Part shown: in pieces, positions 7,970 through 17,078 of the stretch
How positions within the stretch are numbered: the first letter of the stretch is position 1
How the letters are laid out: each line of letters begins with the position of its first letter
Source of the DNA: Willaertia magna
Lineage: Eukaryota > Heterolobosea > Eutetramitea > Acrasida > Naegleriidae
Direction: 5' to 3'
Assembly (NCBI GenBank): GCA_902984215.1
Contig: CADWAF010000516.1
Span: forward strand, 1 to 19,752
Length of the DNA stretch: 19,752 nucleotides
Made by a program: the position numbers and the translations under genes
Notes under the pieces: model-generated
The model's input: only the letters and a program-made list of their open reading frames with translations
Databases searched by the model: none
What the model was told of the DNA's origin: nothing

Positions 7970-8655
7970 TTAAATAAGTTTCTTCTTTTTAAAGAAAGTT
8001 CTTAAATTCATAATTTGCCAAACAGTAAGTACACTAATTAATAAAAATTTAACAGCTCCCATCCAAAATGTTCTTGTATAAGTACTATCTGTTGTTTGTC
8101 TAAATCTTTCTTCTCTAGTTTTAAAATAAGATTGTTCATCACCAATCATTCTAATTTGTTCCTTTAAATTTGATAATAAATCATTTAAACGTTCAATTCT
8201 ATCTTGTTTTTCAACTTGTTGGGATTCATGATGATCAAAATCTACTTCAACTTTAACGTCAAGATAAATTGCACGTAAATCACTTGGATAGAACGTAAAA
8301 CAGATTTTATATTCACCTGAAATATCTTCTTTAGCTTTTAAATGATAAGTTTGTTTAGTTGTTTGTGAAACATGTTCTTCTTTTAATGTATATCCAAATG
8401 GATCTGTAATTTTAATAGAAATAAATTCACCTGCACTTTGTCTAATATCTGGAGCTGTGAAATGTAAAGCAAGAGGAGTATTAGGACTATTTATTTTAAT
8501 TATTATTAATTATATTTTTAAACATACCTTAGATTTTCGGTAAAACAAAATGGATATTGTTTGGTCAGTAAAATATTGGTACATTCAATCCTAGATACAT
8601 TTGTAGTGAAAAATAGGAAAAGAAGAAGATAAACGGAAAGAAGATAAAATTTCAT
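7970..8655 (-). CDS. p24/TMED (emp24/GP25L) family cargo receptor (2 exons)
   Basis: Exons 8528-8655 and 7970-8486, with a 41-bp intron (8487-8527, GTATGT...ATAG), encode 214 residues, normal for the family. p24 proteins cycle between ER and Golgi, acting as cargo receptors and coat-binding components of COPI and COPII vesicles. The order is classic. A signal peptide (about 1-25) is followed by a GOLD domain with its two cysteines, C37 (PFCFTENL) and C105 (GEYKICF). A coiled coil (about 120-170) follows, then one membrane helix (about 183-203). The cytosolic tail ends FFKKKKLI, carrying the FF motif and a dilysine KKxx ER-retrieval signal. The ATG at 8653-8655 is chosen because the signal peptide starts there; the frame continues 41 codons upstream but would bury it. 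Confidence 0.93.
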
Positions 8656-8796
8656 TTTTTTTTTAATTTTTTTTTTCAGTATATTTTGTAATCCTGATTT
8701 TTTTATGTGTGTGGAAAGGTATTTTATGTGTTGATGGATATCTACAACAATTTCACATTTTATTTCTGTTAGCAGCAATAATAGTTATTTTGTTAA

Positions 8797-10158
8797 TTAA
8801 TTAATATTATGTATCCAATTCCAACATTCTTTAGCGATAGGTTCAACTCTCTTATCATAATCATTATCTATTATTGGTACTTCATCAAATGGAATTTTCT
8901 CCTTTTCATTCTCTTTTAAATATGGATCATTTTCTGGTTTAATAGTTCTTTTAAATTGAAATTTAATCATAAATCTATCTGTTAAATCATTTCTCATTCT
9001 TCTATGAACTAAATCATAATGTAAAATAGCAATAGATCCAGCACGACAAACTAAACTCATTTCTCTAAATTCTTCATTATTATCCATTGCCTTACGTACA
9101 CCTTTATCTTCCATATCAAATACAAATCTATCTGGAATATAATCATTACAATAATTTGTATAATGACTATTCTTACGTATTCCAGTTGGTCCCATTTCTA
9201 AAACTGTATCTTGTGCATAGTACATTGCCATAATATGATGTAATTGTAAAATATTATCACCTGTTATTAGTTTTTGATCTTTTACAATATTTATTAAAGT
9301 GTCAGGGTTATAAGGTACTGTTGGTCTAATATATCCATTAAATTCAAAGTTATCTTTATGCCAATGTTGGTCTTTTCTTCCTCTTTGTGATAAATGGAAA
9401 TGACTGGCAGGTAATTGTTTATAATTTGAACCTAATAGTTTTGTAACAATTATTTTAACAATTGGATCAGTAAATACAGTTTCTGAAATGATTGGCATTT
9501 GAGTTTTAATATGTTGTTGTGTACGTTGAGCTAATTGTAAAATTTCTGAATGAAAATCTTTTGTAATTGTTGTAATCATTTCAGGTGAAATAATTAAATA
9601 TCCATCAATTAAAAATTGTTTAATACATGAATCTAATTGATTTATATTTGTTAAAGTATTTGGTAAAGATTTCCATTTATATTTATCAAATGTTAAATCA
9701 ATTAATTTATCTATTAATTTAATTTGTTGATTACTACCATTATTAAATGGAACAAAAGCATCACCAATTTGATTTCCTTTTTCCCAAATGATGTGTCTGT
9801 CTAATTTAATTTTTTGAATTAAAAGTTTTGGAATTTTAGCGCGTTCAGTAAATGGAATAGTTTTAAATTTTTTATTTTCTTCTTCTTTTTGTTCCTCTAC
9901 TTCTTCATTAATTTGTGAACTCTCAAAGTTATTATTTTCATTTTCTAATTTGTTCTTGTCTTCTTTACTTTCTTTTTTATTTGACTTTATTTGAGAATTG
10001 TTATTTTCATCAAGATATTCAATTGTAATGTGAGGAATATATTGAGAAAGATTTGGATCATTTAAAATTAAAGAAATTACATCTGTACTTTTCTTCAAAC
10101 GGTTTAATTTTTGTTTGGTTGGTTGGATACGATCACTTCTCTTGACGTTTCTTTGCAT
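8797..10158 (-). CDS. PhyH-family Fe(II)/2-oxoglutarate dioxygenase
   Basis: A single exon of 453 residues; ATG at 10156-10158. The catalytic part (about 170-410) has the phytanoyl-CoA dioxygenase layout. It opens with FLIDGYLIIS. The iron ligands are HxD (H267, D269 in HWHKDN) and a distal His (H385 in AILHYDLVHRR). R395 lies ten residues later, where the family's 2-oxoglutarate-binding Arg sits. A conserved AGSIAILHYD strand precedes the distal His. The first 110 residues are Lys/Glu/Asn-rich low complexity and are not part of the fold. Members hydroxylate diverse substrates (fatty acyl-CoAs, small molecules, some proteins), so the substrate cannot be named. No peroxisomal SKL-type C-terminus is present (it ends in NIN), which argues against classical peroxisomal phytanoyl-CoA hydroxylase. 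Confidence 0.85.
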   Translation of the reverse strand: MQRNVKRSDRIQPTKQKLNRLKKSTDVISLILNDPNLSQYIPHITIEYLDENNNSQIKSNKKESKEDKNKLENENNNFESSQINEEVEEQKEEENKKFKTIPFTERAKIPKLLIQKIKLDRHIIWEKGNQIGDAFVPFNNGSNQQIKLIDKLIDLTFDKYKWKSLPNTLTNINQLDSCIKQFLIDGYLIISPEMITTITKDFHSEILQLAQRTQQHIKTQMPIISETVFTDPIVKIIVTKLLGSNYKQLPASHFHLSQRGRKDQHWHKDNFEFNGYIRPTVPYNPDTLINIVKDQKLITGDNILQLHHIMAMYYAQDTVLEMGPTGIRKNSHYTNYCNDYIPDRFVFDMEDKGVRKAMDNNEEFREMSLVCRAGSIAILHYDLVHRRMRNDLTDRFMIKFQFKRTIKPENDPYLKENEKEKIPFDEVPIIDNDYDKRVEPIAKECWNWIHNIN

Positions 10159-10275
10159 TTTGTTTTTTTGGTAATTTTTGAGTTGAAAATGAAAGTAAAA
10201 GGTGAAGTTGATGTTCTGTTAGGTTTACAATTATTACAAAAGAACAACAAATTATAATGATATAATAAATACTAT

Positions 10276-12156
10276 TTATTGCAATGGTGCAGTATTCTTT
10301 TCAAGATAAGCTAAAGCAAGAGCATCGCTTTGTAACAATGGAGACAATTTCTCTCTCACCTCTTGATTGTAAGCATTAATCCATTCAATTTCTTTTTTAC
10401 TTAATAAATTAGTGTCAATTAAAGAAGGTTGCATTGGACATAATGTAACATGTTCAAATCCAAGATATTGTTTATCATTAAACTTTTTCAATGTTTCAAC
10501 TGGTTTGACTATTAAAATATTTTCTATTCTAATACCAAAATTACCAGGTTCATAATATCCAGGTTCATCTGTAACAATCATACTTTCTTTTAATCCAAAG
10601 TCATTAACAACAATACTACGATAGGTTATTCCATGAGGTCCTTCATGAACAACTAATCCATGTCCAACACCGTGACCAGTACCATGGTTATAATCTAAAC
10701 CGTCTTGCCAAAGTGGAGTTCTAGCAATGGCATCTAATCTATAACCACTTGTTCCCTCTGGGAATACAAGAGTAGTTAAGGCAATATGTCCTTGTAAAAC
10801 ACGAGTGAAACAACGTTTTTGATACTCTGATGCTTCACCAAAATGTACTGTTCTTGTGACATCTGTAGTACCGTCTTTGTAGTGAGCTCCAGAATCAACC
10901 AAATACAAACTTGAAGTACCAACTGTTGCACTATTCTTTGGGTCTGGGCCATAATGAATGATTGCGCCATTTGAACCATAGCCACTAATAGTTTGGAATG
11001 AAAGTCCAATGAATAAATCATTTTCTTTTCTAAATTCTTCTAATTTCAAAGCAGCATCATATTCATTGATAGTGTTTCCTTCTTTAAGATGATTTTCTAA
11101 CCAAGCTAAATAACGAACCAAAGAAGCACCATCTCTAACATGGCAGTCTCTAAATCCTTGTTTTTCTGTGTCGTTCTTTACAGCTTTAATTATCTTTACA
11201 AAACTATTATCTCTTACAACTTTACACTTAATGTTTTCTAATACTGCATAGTTACATGTCTTTGGATCAATAAAACATTTCAATCCCTTATCCTTTTCAG
11301 TAAGTTGACATAATTCCTTACAAAAACTATCATAAGGTCTAATTAAAACACCATCCTTTTCTTCTAACTCTTTCTTTAATTCAACATTTTCAAATTTAGA
11401 TTCATCAACAAATAAATATGCATTATCTAATGTTACCAATAAATAACTAATAAAAAGGGTATTGAAGGCAATATCTGCACCTCTTAAATTCAATAACCAA
11501 GCAATTTCATCTAATGCTGTCAATACATAAAAACTACATTCTTTTGTCTTCATTTCACTTCTTACTTGTGTAAGTTTATCTTGAACATCTCTTCCAGTGA
11601 ACTCCTTATCTAATTTAAAAATTTTACCGTGTGGTGCTGATGGCCTATCTGTCCAAACTTGATCAACTAAGTTTTGTTGGATAGTTTTAACAGTTAAATC
11701 TAATTCTGGATTTGTTTTAATTGATTTTTCTAAATCTTCAAATCCTTGAACTGAATATAAGAATGGATCTACACCTACAACAGATCCTTTAGTCATATTC
11801 TATGAATTTCAAGGTTGACCTGACCTATTATAAAAAATCTTTTTACTTACGCCATTGGAAGTAATCCAAGATGTCAATGATGGATCTATTCCTTCTTTCA
11901 TTAATTTCCAGCATGAAGAATCTAATTGTTGTTCTGCTTGTAAAAAGTATCTACCATCAGTAAATAATAAAGCCTTATCTAAAGTTACAAAAGCAGTACC
12001 TGCAGATCCATTAAAACCCGAAATATATCCTCTTCTAGCTTGATCATCAGAAACATATTCCGATTGATGAGCATCAGCAGATGGAATTATATAAGCATGA
12101 ATAGAATGCTTTTGCATTAATTCACGCAAGTGGGTTAATTTCTTTAAAGCGTTCAT
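10276..12156 (-). CDS. XPNPEP1: Xaa-Pro aminopeptidase P, M24B metallopeptidase (2 exons)
   Basis: Exons 11851-12156 and 10276-11799, with a 51-bp intron (GTAAGT...CATAG), encode 609 residues (human XPNPEP1: 623). The enzyme removes an N-terminal residue ahead of proline using a dinuclear metal centre. All five ligands are present: D404 and D415 (LVDSGAHYKDGTTD), H478 (HGTGHGVGHG), E514 (DEPGYYEPG) and E528 (GIRIEN). H384 and H487 match the catalytic histidines. The N-terminal creatinase-like domains begin with HAYIIPSADAHQSEY and DGRYF. The first in-frame ATG is 12154-12156. The frame is open 35 codons further upstream without an ATG, so a longer isoform would need an upstream exon. The other possible 3' splice sites in the intron lead to stops. 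Confidence 0.95.
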
Positions 12157-12372
12157 TTTTTCTTGTCTTTGTAATCTCAACTTTGTTTTCCACAAGGACA
12201 ACCTGGCAAGTAGAAGATTAGAAGTTTTAGAAGACAACCTTATTGCTGATAATGGTCGCTCCTAGTAGACATAAAGTTTACAGTGTCTACAAGTTTCTTG
12301 TGAAATTAATTAATTTCTGAATCACTTCATCTAAGCTCATTGATTTTCTTTTTAAAATTTAACTTTAAAAAA

Positions 12373-12741
12373 ATGAATAAATTAATTGCAAGAAGAGTTA
12401 TTCCTGCTCTATTGAAGAAAAACAAAAATTTCCTACCAATTATCAATAACATTTGTGTCCGATCATTTTCTCAAACTCCTTTCAGAAGAGATGAAGAAGA
12501 AAAACATAACGCCGTAGAAATTCCAGTTAGACCATGGTATATTTCAACATGTAAGTGTTTTAATGGAATTTTAAAATTTTAAATTACATGTCAATAATAT
12601 TCAGTTGTCGATATTAAAAATTTATTTTACTATCCAGTATTAATGTTAGCTGTTTTCCTTACTGCAGGTTTTTTAATTAACGTTGAAGAAAAGAATTATC
12701 AAAAACAAAAAGCAAAAAAACAACAAACAAAAGAACAATAA
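12373..12741 (+). CDS. Small single-helix protein, probably mitochondrial inner membrane (2 exons)
   Basis: Exons 12373-12550 and 12605-12741, with a 54-bp intron (GTAAGT...TTCAG), encode 104 residues. The first 38 residues are rich in Lys/Arg with no acidic residue (IARRVIPALLKK) and include a VRSFSQ segment, which together look like a cleavable mitochondrial presequence. A soluble stretch (about 39-62) precedes one membrane helix (about 67-85, VLMLAVFLTAGFLI), then a short Lys/Gln-rich tail. This shape is typical of small supernumerary respiratory-complex or ATP-synthase subunits, but no family is recognised, so that is inference only. The ATG at 12373 follows an A-run. The gene is divergent from aminopeptidase P with about 216 bp between start codons. 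Confidence 0.75.
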
Positions 12742-12956
12742 ATAAATTATTCAATAATGGTGTAAATTAGAAAAGAGAAAAGGGAATAAGTAAAAAAAAG
12801 AAATTTTTAATCCTTTGTACTAAATTTTAAGTAGTAAACTCAAATAATTTTCAAAAATTAGTCTTTAAATAATGCATATAACTTTCTTCCAGTTCCTCTC
12901 TTCACATCATCCCCAACCAATTTAGTTCTATTTTAAAAAAAAATTGAAGTCATAAG

Positions 12957-13715
12957 ATGAGCGGTAAGATTACTATGAAACAGGCGATGGAAACGCTTTC
13001 TTCAATGTTTCCAGATTATCCACAAGAAACTCTTAAGTCCGTGTTATATGAAACTAATGGACATATGGAAAGAACTATTGAATGTTTATTGCAAATGGGT
13101 CCACCTCCTTCTTCTACAAATAACTATCAAACTTCATCTAATAACAACAACAATAGATCAGCTTCATCAACTACAACAAAAGGACCATCTGTACGACATA
13201 ATTTACCTGCCGACTTTTTAAGATATTCTGATTTATGTCCTCAAGATGAAGGAAATAGATCATCAAGTAATATGGAAGAAGATGAAAGATTAGCTTACCA
13301 ACTTCAAACTGGATTATATTTACAATCAAATCATGACAATTCACCAAGTTATCCTTCTGGTCCATTGACCTCTCAAACAACATTTAATAATCAACAACCA
13401 TACAACATGTATTCAACACCACCCCCAACAAGTAATCCAATACCTATGCGTACTACAAGTACTTCTTCTAGAATGGTTGGTATTGAAGGGCATGGAACGG
13501 GATCATCTTCTTCAAGAACAACAAGTGGGTCAACTAATAATAATCCTTCTGGAATTGATCAATTGAGTGATTTCGCAAAAAAGAAGTTTGGAGAATTTAA
13601 AAAAATGTTTGGAAATAAAAATACAAAAACAACAAATCAAGAAGAAGATGAAACGGTAATGAGATCTGGATTATTACGCGATTCTGATGACGAAGAAGAA
13701 AATAATAGATTGTAA
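12957..13715 (+). CDS. CUE-domain (ubiquitin-binding) protein
   Basis: A single exon of 252 residues. Residues about 5-47 form a CUE domain with its two diagnostic sites: MFP (17-19) and a di-leucine at the end of helix 3 (CLL, 43-45). CUE domains bind mono-ubiquitin, or ubiquitin-like surfaces, in trafficking and ERAD factors. The rest is mostly disordered Ser/Thr/Asn/Pro sequence. Two short conserved-looking pieces stand out: LPADFLRY at 83-90, and a charged helix near 104-115 (EEDERLAYQLQ), a pairing also seen in other small CUE proteins as I recall them. A Lys/Phe-rich helix (FAKKKFGEFKKMFG) and an acidic C-terminus (DSDDEEENN) follow. The specific role is unknown. Confidence 0.8.
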   Translation: MSGKITMKQAMETLSSMFPDYPQETLKSVLYETNGHMERTIECLLQMGPPPSSTNNYQTSSNNNNNRSASSTTTKGPSVRHNLPADFLRYSDLCPQDEGNRSSSNMEEDERLAYQLQTGLYLQSNHDNSPSYPSGPLTSQTTFNNQQPYNMYSTPPPTSNPIPMRTTSTSSRMVGIEGHGTGSSSSRTTSGSTNNNPSGIDQLSDFAKKKFGEFKKMFGNKNTKTTNQEEDETVMRSGLLRDSDDEEENNRL

Positions 13716-14026
13716 ATAGAATAAATTGTAAATTAATTAGATTATTGTAAGAAAATTTTAAGTATTATGTCATTCATACAAATTCGTTTTTTAAGATATT
13801 TATAACAAGGTAATTTTCACAAAAAGGTTTTAACAATCTTTAACAACTTTTTAGTGGTCGGTTTGAACCAAAATTATTGAGAAAAACTTTACAATTTTAA
13901 CTTTATGATACTGTGAAGCTTTACAGAAAAAAGTTTACCGTACAAAAAGCTTAAAAACAAACGCGTGCACTAACAACAAAGACTTACTTCTTTCCCTTGA
14001 GGAAATAAATATACATCATTCAAAAG
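13716..14026 (+). promoter_or_regulatory. 311-bp spacer: 3' UTR of the CUE gene and CDC14 promoter
   Basis: AT-rich spacer between two plus-strand genes. The left part should be the CUE gene's 3' UTR, the right part the CDC14 promoter and 5' UTR. The one conspicuous element is ACGCGT at 13961-13966, described separately. No tRNA or repeat is seen. Confidence 0.5.
13961..13966 (+). promoter_or_regulatory. ACGCGT (MCB-like) hexamer upstream of CDC14
   Basis: A GC-rich ACGCGT hexamer sits 61 bp before the CDC14 start codon in otherwise AT-rich DNA. ACGCGT is the MluI cell-cycle box bound by MBF in fungi. Relevance in this organism is inference; a single hexamer can arise by chance. Confidence 0.3.
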
Positions 14027-15916
14027 ATGTTTAGTGACTTGTTAAGGAATGATAATGAAAGCAATAATGCATCACCGCTTAGCCTCAAGCAGTGGACTAC
14101 ATTTTACCAAGAAAAAATGTCCGATCCCTTAAAGAATGCTGTATGTTTTATTCCTGACCGTCTTTATTGGATGTCGATGAGAAGAATGCCACTTTCCTTT
14201 GATACGGCTACTATTCATTATGTAACAGTAGATGATAAGTTTGTTTATGAACCTTTCTACAATGATTTTGGTCCCTTAAATCTCGGAAATACAATAGCCT
14301 TCTGTAGACTTATTGAGGGAAAGTTACAGGTAAGAAATTAATTATAGTTGTTAATTATTTCTTTAATTCCTCTTTTCTCTAAGTCTGTTTCTCTCAGTAA
14401 TAAGAAACTTGTCATTATTACTAGTTTTGATGGTGGTAAGAGAGCGAATGCTGCGTACCTTATTTGCGCTTTTATGATAATTGTATTAGGCTATGATCCA
14501 GAAGATGCTTTTAAACCATTTCTCAATATATATCCTCCATTTCATCCTTTCAGAGACGCATCTCAATGTAAGTCTCCCTTAATTGATCTTTGAATAATAA
14601 TAACAAATTTTATTAAGCCTTATCTACCTTTAATTTGACAGTATTAGATTGTTGTAAAGCTTTAAAGAAAGCTATTTCCTTAGGATTTTTACATTACAGT
14701 TTATTTAATACAGAAGATTATTTCCATTATGAAAAGGTGGAAAATGGTGATATGAATTGGATTGTCCCTGGAAAATTCCTTGCATTTTCGTCTCCAGCAA
14801 ACAGAAGGATAACTGGTGATGGTTTAGTACATTTTACACCTGAGGATTATTTACCATTATTTAAAAAGTGGAATATAACAGCTATTGTAAGATTAAACAA
14901 ACAATTATATGATAAAAAGAAATTTACTGCTAATGGAATAAGACACTTTGACATGTACTTTCCTGATGGCTCCATTCCATCTGATGAAATTGTAAAGAAA
15001 TTTTTGTCGATATGTGATACTGAAAAAGGTGCAATAGCCGTACATTGTAAAGCAGGCTTAGGTAGAACTGTAAGTATTATAATTTCACAAATTCTTAAAT
15101 AATAATTAAGGGTACACTCATAGGATTGAATCTAATGAGAAGGTACCGATTTACTGCAACTGAGGTAATTGCCTGGTTAAGAATATGTAGACCTGGAAGT
15201 GTCATTGGAATTCAACAACATTTCTTGGATGAAAAGGAATTTAAAATGTGGAAAGACGGAGAAGAGTTTACACCTGCAATTATTGACACAAATCCTCAGT
15301 TAATAATAGCACCAAGTAGTCCTGTACAAACTTCCCCATCTGTTACAATTTCGACAAAGCCTACCATTAACACTACTAAGGAAATAGAACAAAAACTGAC
15401 AGCACTGAAAATAGGAACCAATTTTGAAGAGGAAAAGAAGGAAATTATTTCAACCAAGCCAATCACAACAAATATTCCAGAATCCAATTTTAAAGATACA
15501 CCAATACTTCCAATCCAAGTTAAATGTAAGTATAAATATATTGAGTACTTAATTTAATTACCTTAAAAACAGATACTAAACGTCAAAACAGAGAGAACAA
15601 ATTTCCTTCTAATGATAAAAACAGACCAATATCAACTTCTGTAGTTTCACGTAAACCCGAGGGCAAGACCTCAGTTGACTCAAGAAGTTTAACTCCCCCA
15701 AGAAATCTCTATAAACAAAACCACTATGAATACAACACTGGATCGTCTTTGAATCTTGGATCTAAACCAAACCACCCCACCAAGAAAATGCAGCACTTAG
15801 AAGAATTAAATAATAAATATAATAATAATCCACGAGATAATTTCCTCCTTAAAGAAAACAAAATCATTTCACCAATTACCACAAAGAGACCTATAACCTC
15901 AAAACAACTTAAATAA
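14027..15916 (+). CDS. CDC14: CDC14 dual-specificity phosphatase (5 exons)
   Basis: Exons 14027-14329, 14384-14567, 14618-15069, 15111-15525 and 15573-15916 encode 565 residues (introns 54, 50, 41 and 47 bp). CDC14 dephosphorylates CDK-type pSer-Pro sites in mitosis and cytokinesis. The N-terminal non-catalytic domain ([27 protein letters not shown]) and the catalytic domain are both complete. The P-loop [10 protein letters not shown] has nucleophile C306 and is restored across intron 3, which splits GRT from GTLIG. The general acid D279 lies in the FPDGS loop. [11 protein letters not shown] is the family hallmark after the P-loop. Intron 2's acceptor at 14616-14617 is chosen because it restores [10 protein letters not shown]; the later AG at 14639-14640 would lose conserved residues. 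The last ~190 residues are basic, Ser/Thr/Pro-rich tail. The stop is 18 bp from the convergent PRPP synthetase stop. Confidence 0.95.
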
Positions 15917-15934
15917 AGTCAATAATTTGTTTAT

Positions 15935-16921
15935 TTAAAACAAACTAGAAACTGATTCTTCATTGTGAACTCTTCTAATTGCTTCTCCAATTAATTGACC
16001 AACACAAACTTGGTGAATTTTTGGATGCTCTTTTTCCTTAGATAATGGTACAGTATTTGTGACAATAACCTTTTCAATTGGACTTTCCTCAATTCTCTTA
16101 ACACCACTGCCATTTAATAAAGCATGGGTTGCTGCAGCAAAAATTCTCTTTGCACCATGTTCTTTAAGGAGTTGGGCACATAAAACTAAGGTACCTGCGG
16201 TATCTATCATATCATCAATAATAACACAGTTTTTACCTTCTACATTACCAACCAATTCCATAGTTGCAACCTTATTTGCTTCAACACGTTTCTTATTCAT
16301 AACAGCCATTGTTGCTGCAAGTCTTTTATCCTTTTCATTAAGTGCACTTCTAAAATTATCAGCACGTTCAGCACCACCAGCATCTGGTGACACAACAACT
16401 AAACCTTCATAAGAATCATTTAATAAATGTTCTTCTAAAATAATCTTTTGATAAAAGGATTGAACAATAACTGGTTTTGCATGAAGATTATCTACTGGAA
16501 TATTGAAAAATCCTTGAATTTGTCCGCAATGCAAATCAACAGATAAAACTCTATCTGCTCCTGCACTTTCCAATAATCTAGAAACAAGAGCTGCAGAAAT
16601 AGGAACTCTAGGCTTTGTTTTTCTATCTTGTCTTGCATATCCATAATATGGAATAACAGTTGTAATTCTATTAGCACTAGCACGTTTTAATGCATCAATA
16701 ATTAAACATAATTCCATAAAGTGATCATTAACAGGGGTACATGTTGATTGAATAATATAAACATCAGATCCTCTAACATTTTCCATGATTTGTACTCCAA
16801 TTTCACTATCCGCGAATTTATTAATCATAGTATCAGTTAATCCAACCCCAAGAAATTGAGCAACACGAGCAGCAAGTTCAGGATTAGAGGAACCTCCGAC
16901 AATCTTCAAGTTAAAGCCCAT
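15935..16921 (-). CDS. PRPS: Ribose-phosphate pyrophosphokinase (PRPP synthetase, class I)
   Basis: A single exon of 328 residues; ATG at 16919-16921 after an A-rich run. It makes PRPP from ribose-5-phosphate and ATP, feeding purine, pyrimidine, NAD and histidine synthesis. All key motifs are present: the ATP-binding flexible loop YARQDRK (95-101), DLHCGQIQGFF (129-139) and SPDAGG (178-183). The KR pair (199-200) and the PRPP loop IIDDMIDTAGT (234-244) follow. The C-terminus (AIRRVHNEESVSSLF) and the DMIDTAGT loop look more like bacterial-type class I enzymes than like the animal PRPS1 loop (DMADTCGT as I recall it). No targeting extension is visible, so it is probably cytosolic. An E2F-like site lies about 85 bp upstream. 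Confidence 0.96.
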   Translation of the reverse strand: MGFNLKIVGGSSNPELAARVAQFLGVGLTDTMINKFADSEIGVQIMENVRGSDVYIIQSTCTPVNDHFMELCLIIDALKRASANRITTVIPYYGYARQDRKTKPRVPISAALVSRLLESAGADRVLSVDLHCGQIQGFFNIPVDNLHAKPVIVQSFYQKIILEEHLLNDSYEGLVVVSPDAGGAERADNFRSALNEKDKRLAATMAVMNKKRVEANKVATMELVGNVEGKNCVIIDDMIDTAGTLVLCAQLLKEHGAKRIFAAATHALLNGSGVKRIEESPIEKVIVTNTVPLSKEKEHPKIHQVCVGQLIGEAIRRVHNEESVSSLF

Positions 16922-17003
16922 TTTTTCTTCGAACTGTTTTTTTTTTTAAAATTTTTTTAATTTGGCCATCCAAAGGCCAGTATCAAATTCAATACGCGAT
17001 TTA

Positions 17004-17011
17004 CCGCCAAA
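17004..17011 (-). promoter_or_regulatory. E2F-like site (TTTGGCGG) upstream of PRPP synthetase
   Basis: Reading toward the PRPP synthetase gene, TTTGGCGG lies within a T-run followed by TAAATCGCG, about 85 bp before the ATG. It fits the degenerate E2F consensus WTTSSCSS. E2F/DP controls nucleotide-synthesis genes in animals and plants; function here is inferred. Confidence 0.3.
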
Positions 17012-17078
17012 AAAAATAGGTCAGAAAACTTTCCTAATTTATTATTTACGGCCTCTTTTCCAAAACACAATTTATTAA

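Noticed and set aside
8656..8778. 41-codon N-terminal extension of the p24 protein
   Set aside because: It would place a Lys-rich segment in front of a clear signal peptide; the ATG at 8653-8655 is the natural start.
12157..12237. Aminopeptidase P start at 12237
   Set aside because: The codon there is TTG. The first ATG is at 12156, where the conserved family N-terminus begins.
13850..13885. T-arm-like GGTTTGAACC suggesting a tRNA
   Set aside because: No acceptor stem, D-arm or anticodon arm can be built around it.
14640..14641. Later AG (14639-14640) as the acceptor of CDC14 intron 2
   Set aside because: It is in frame but removes the conserved TFNLTV segment; the AG at 14616-14617 keeps it.
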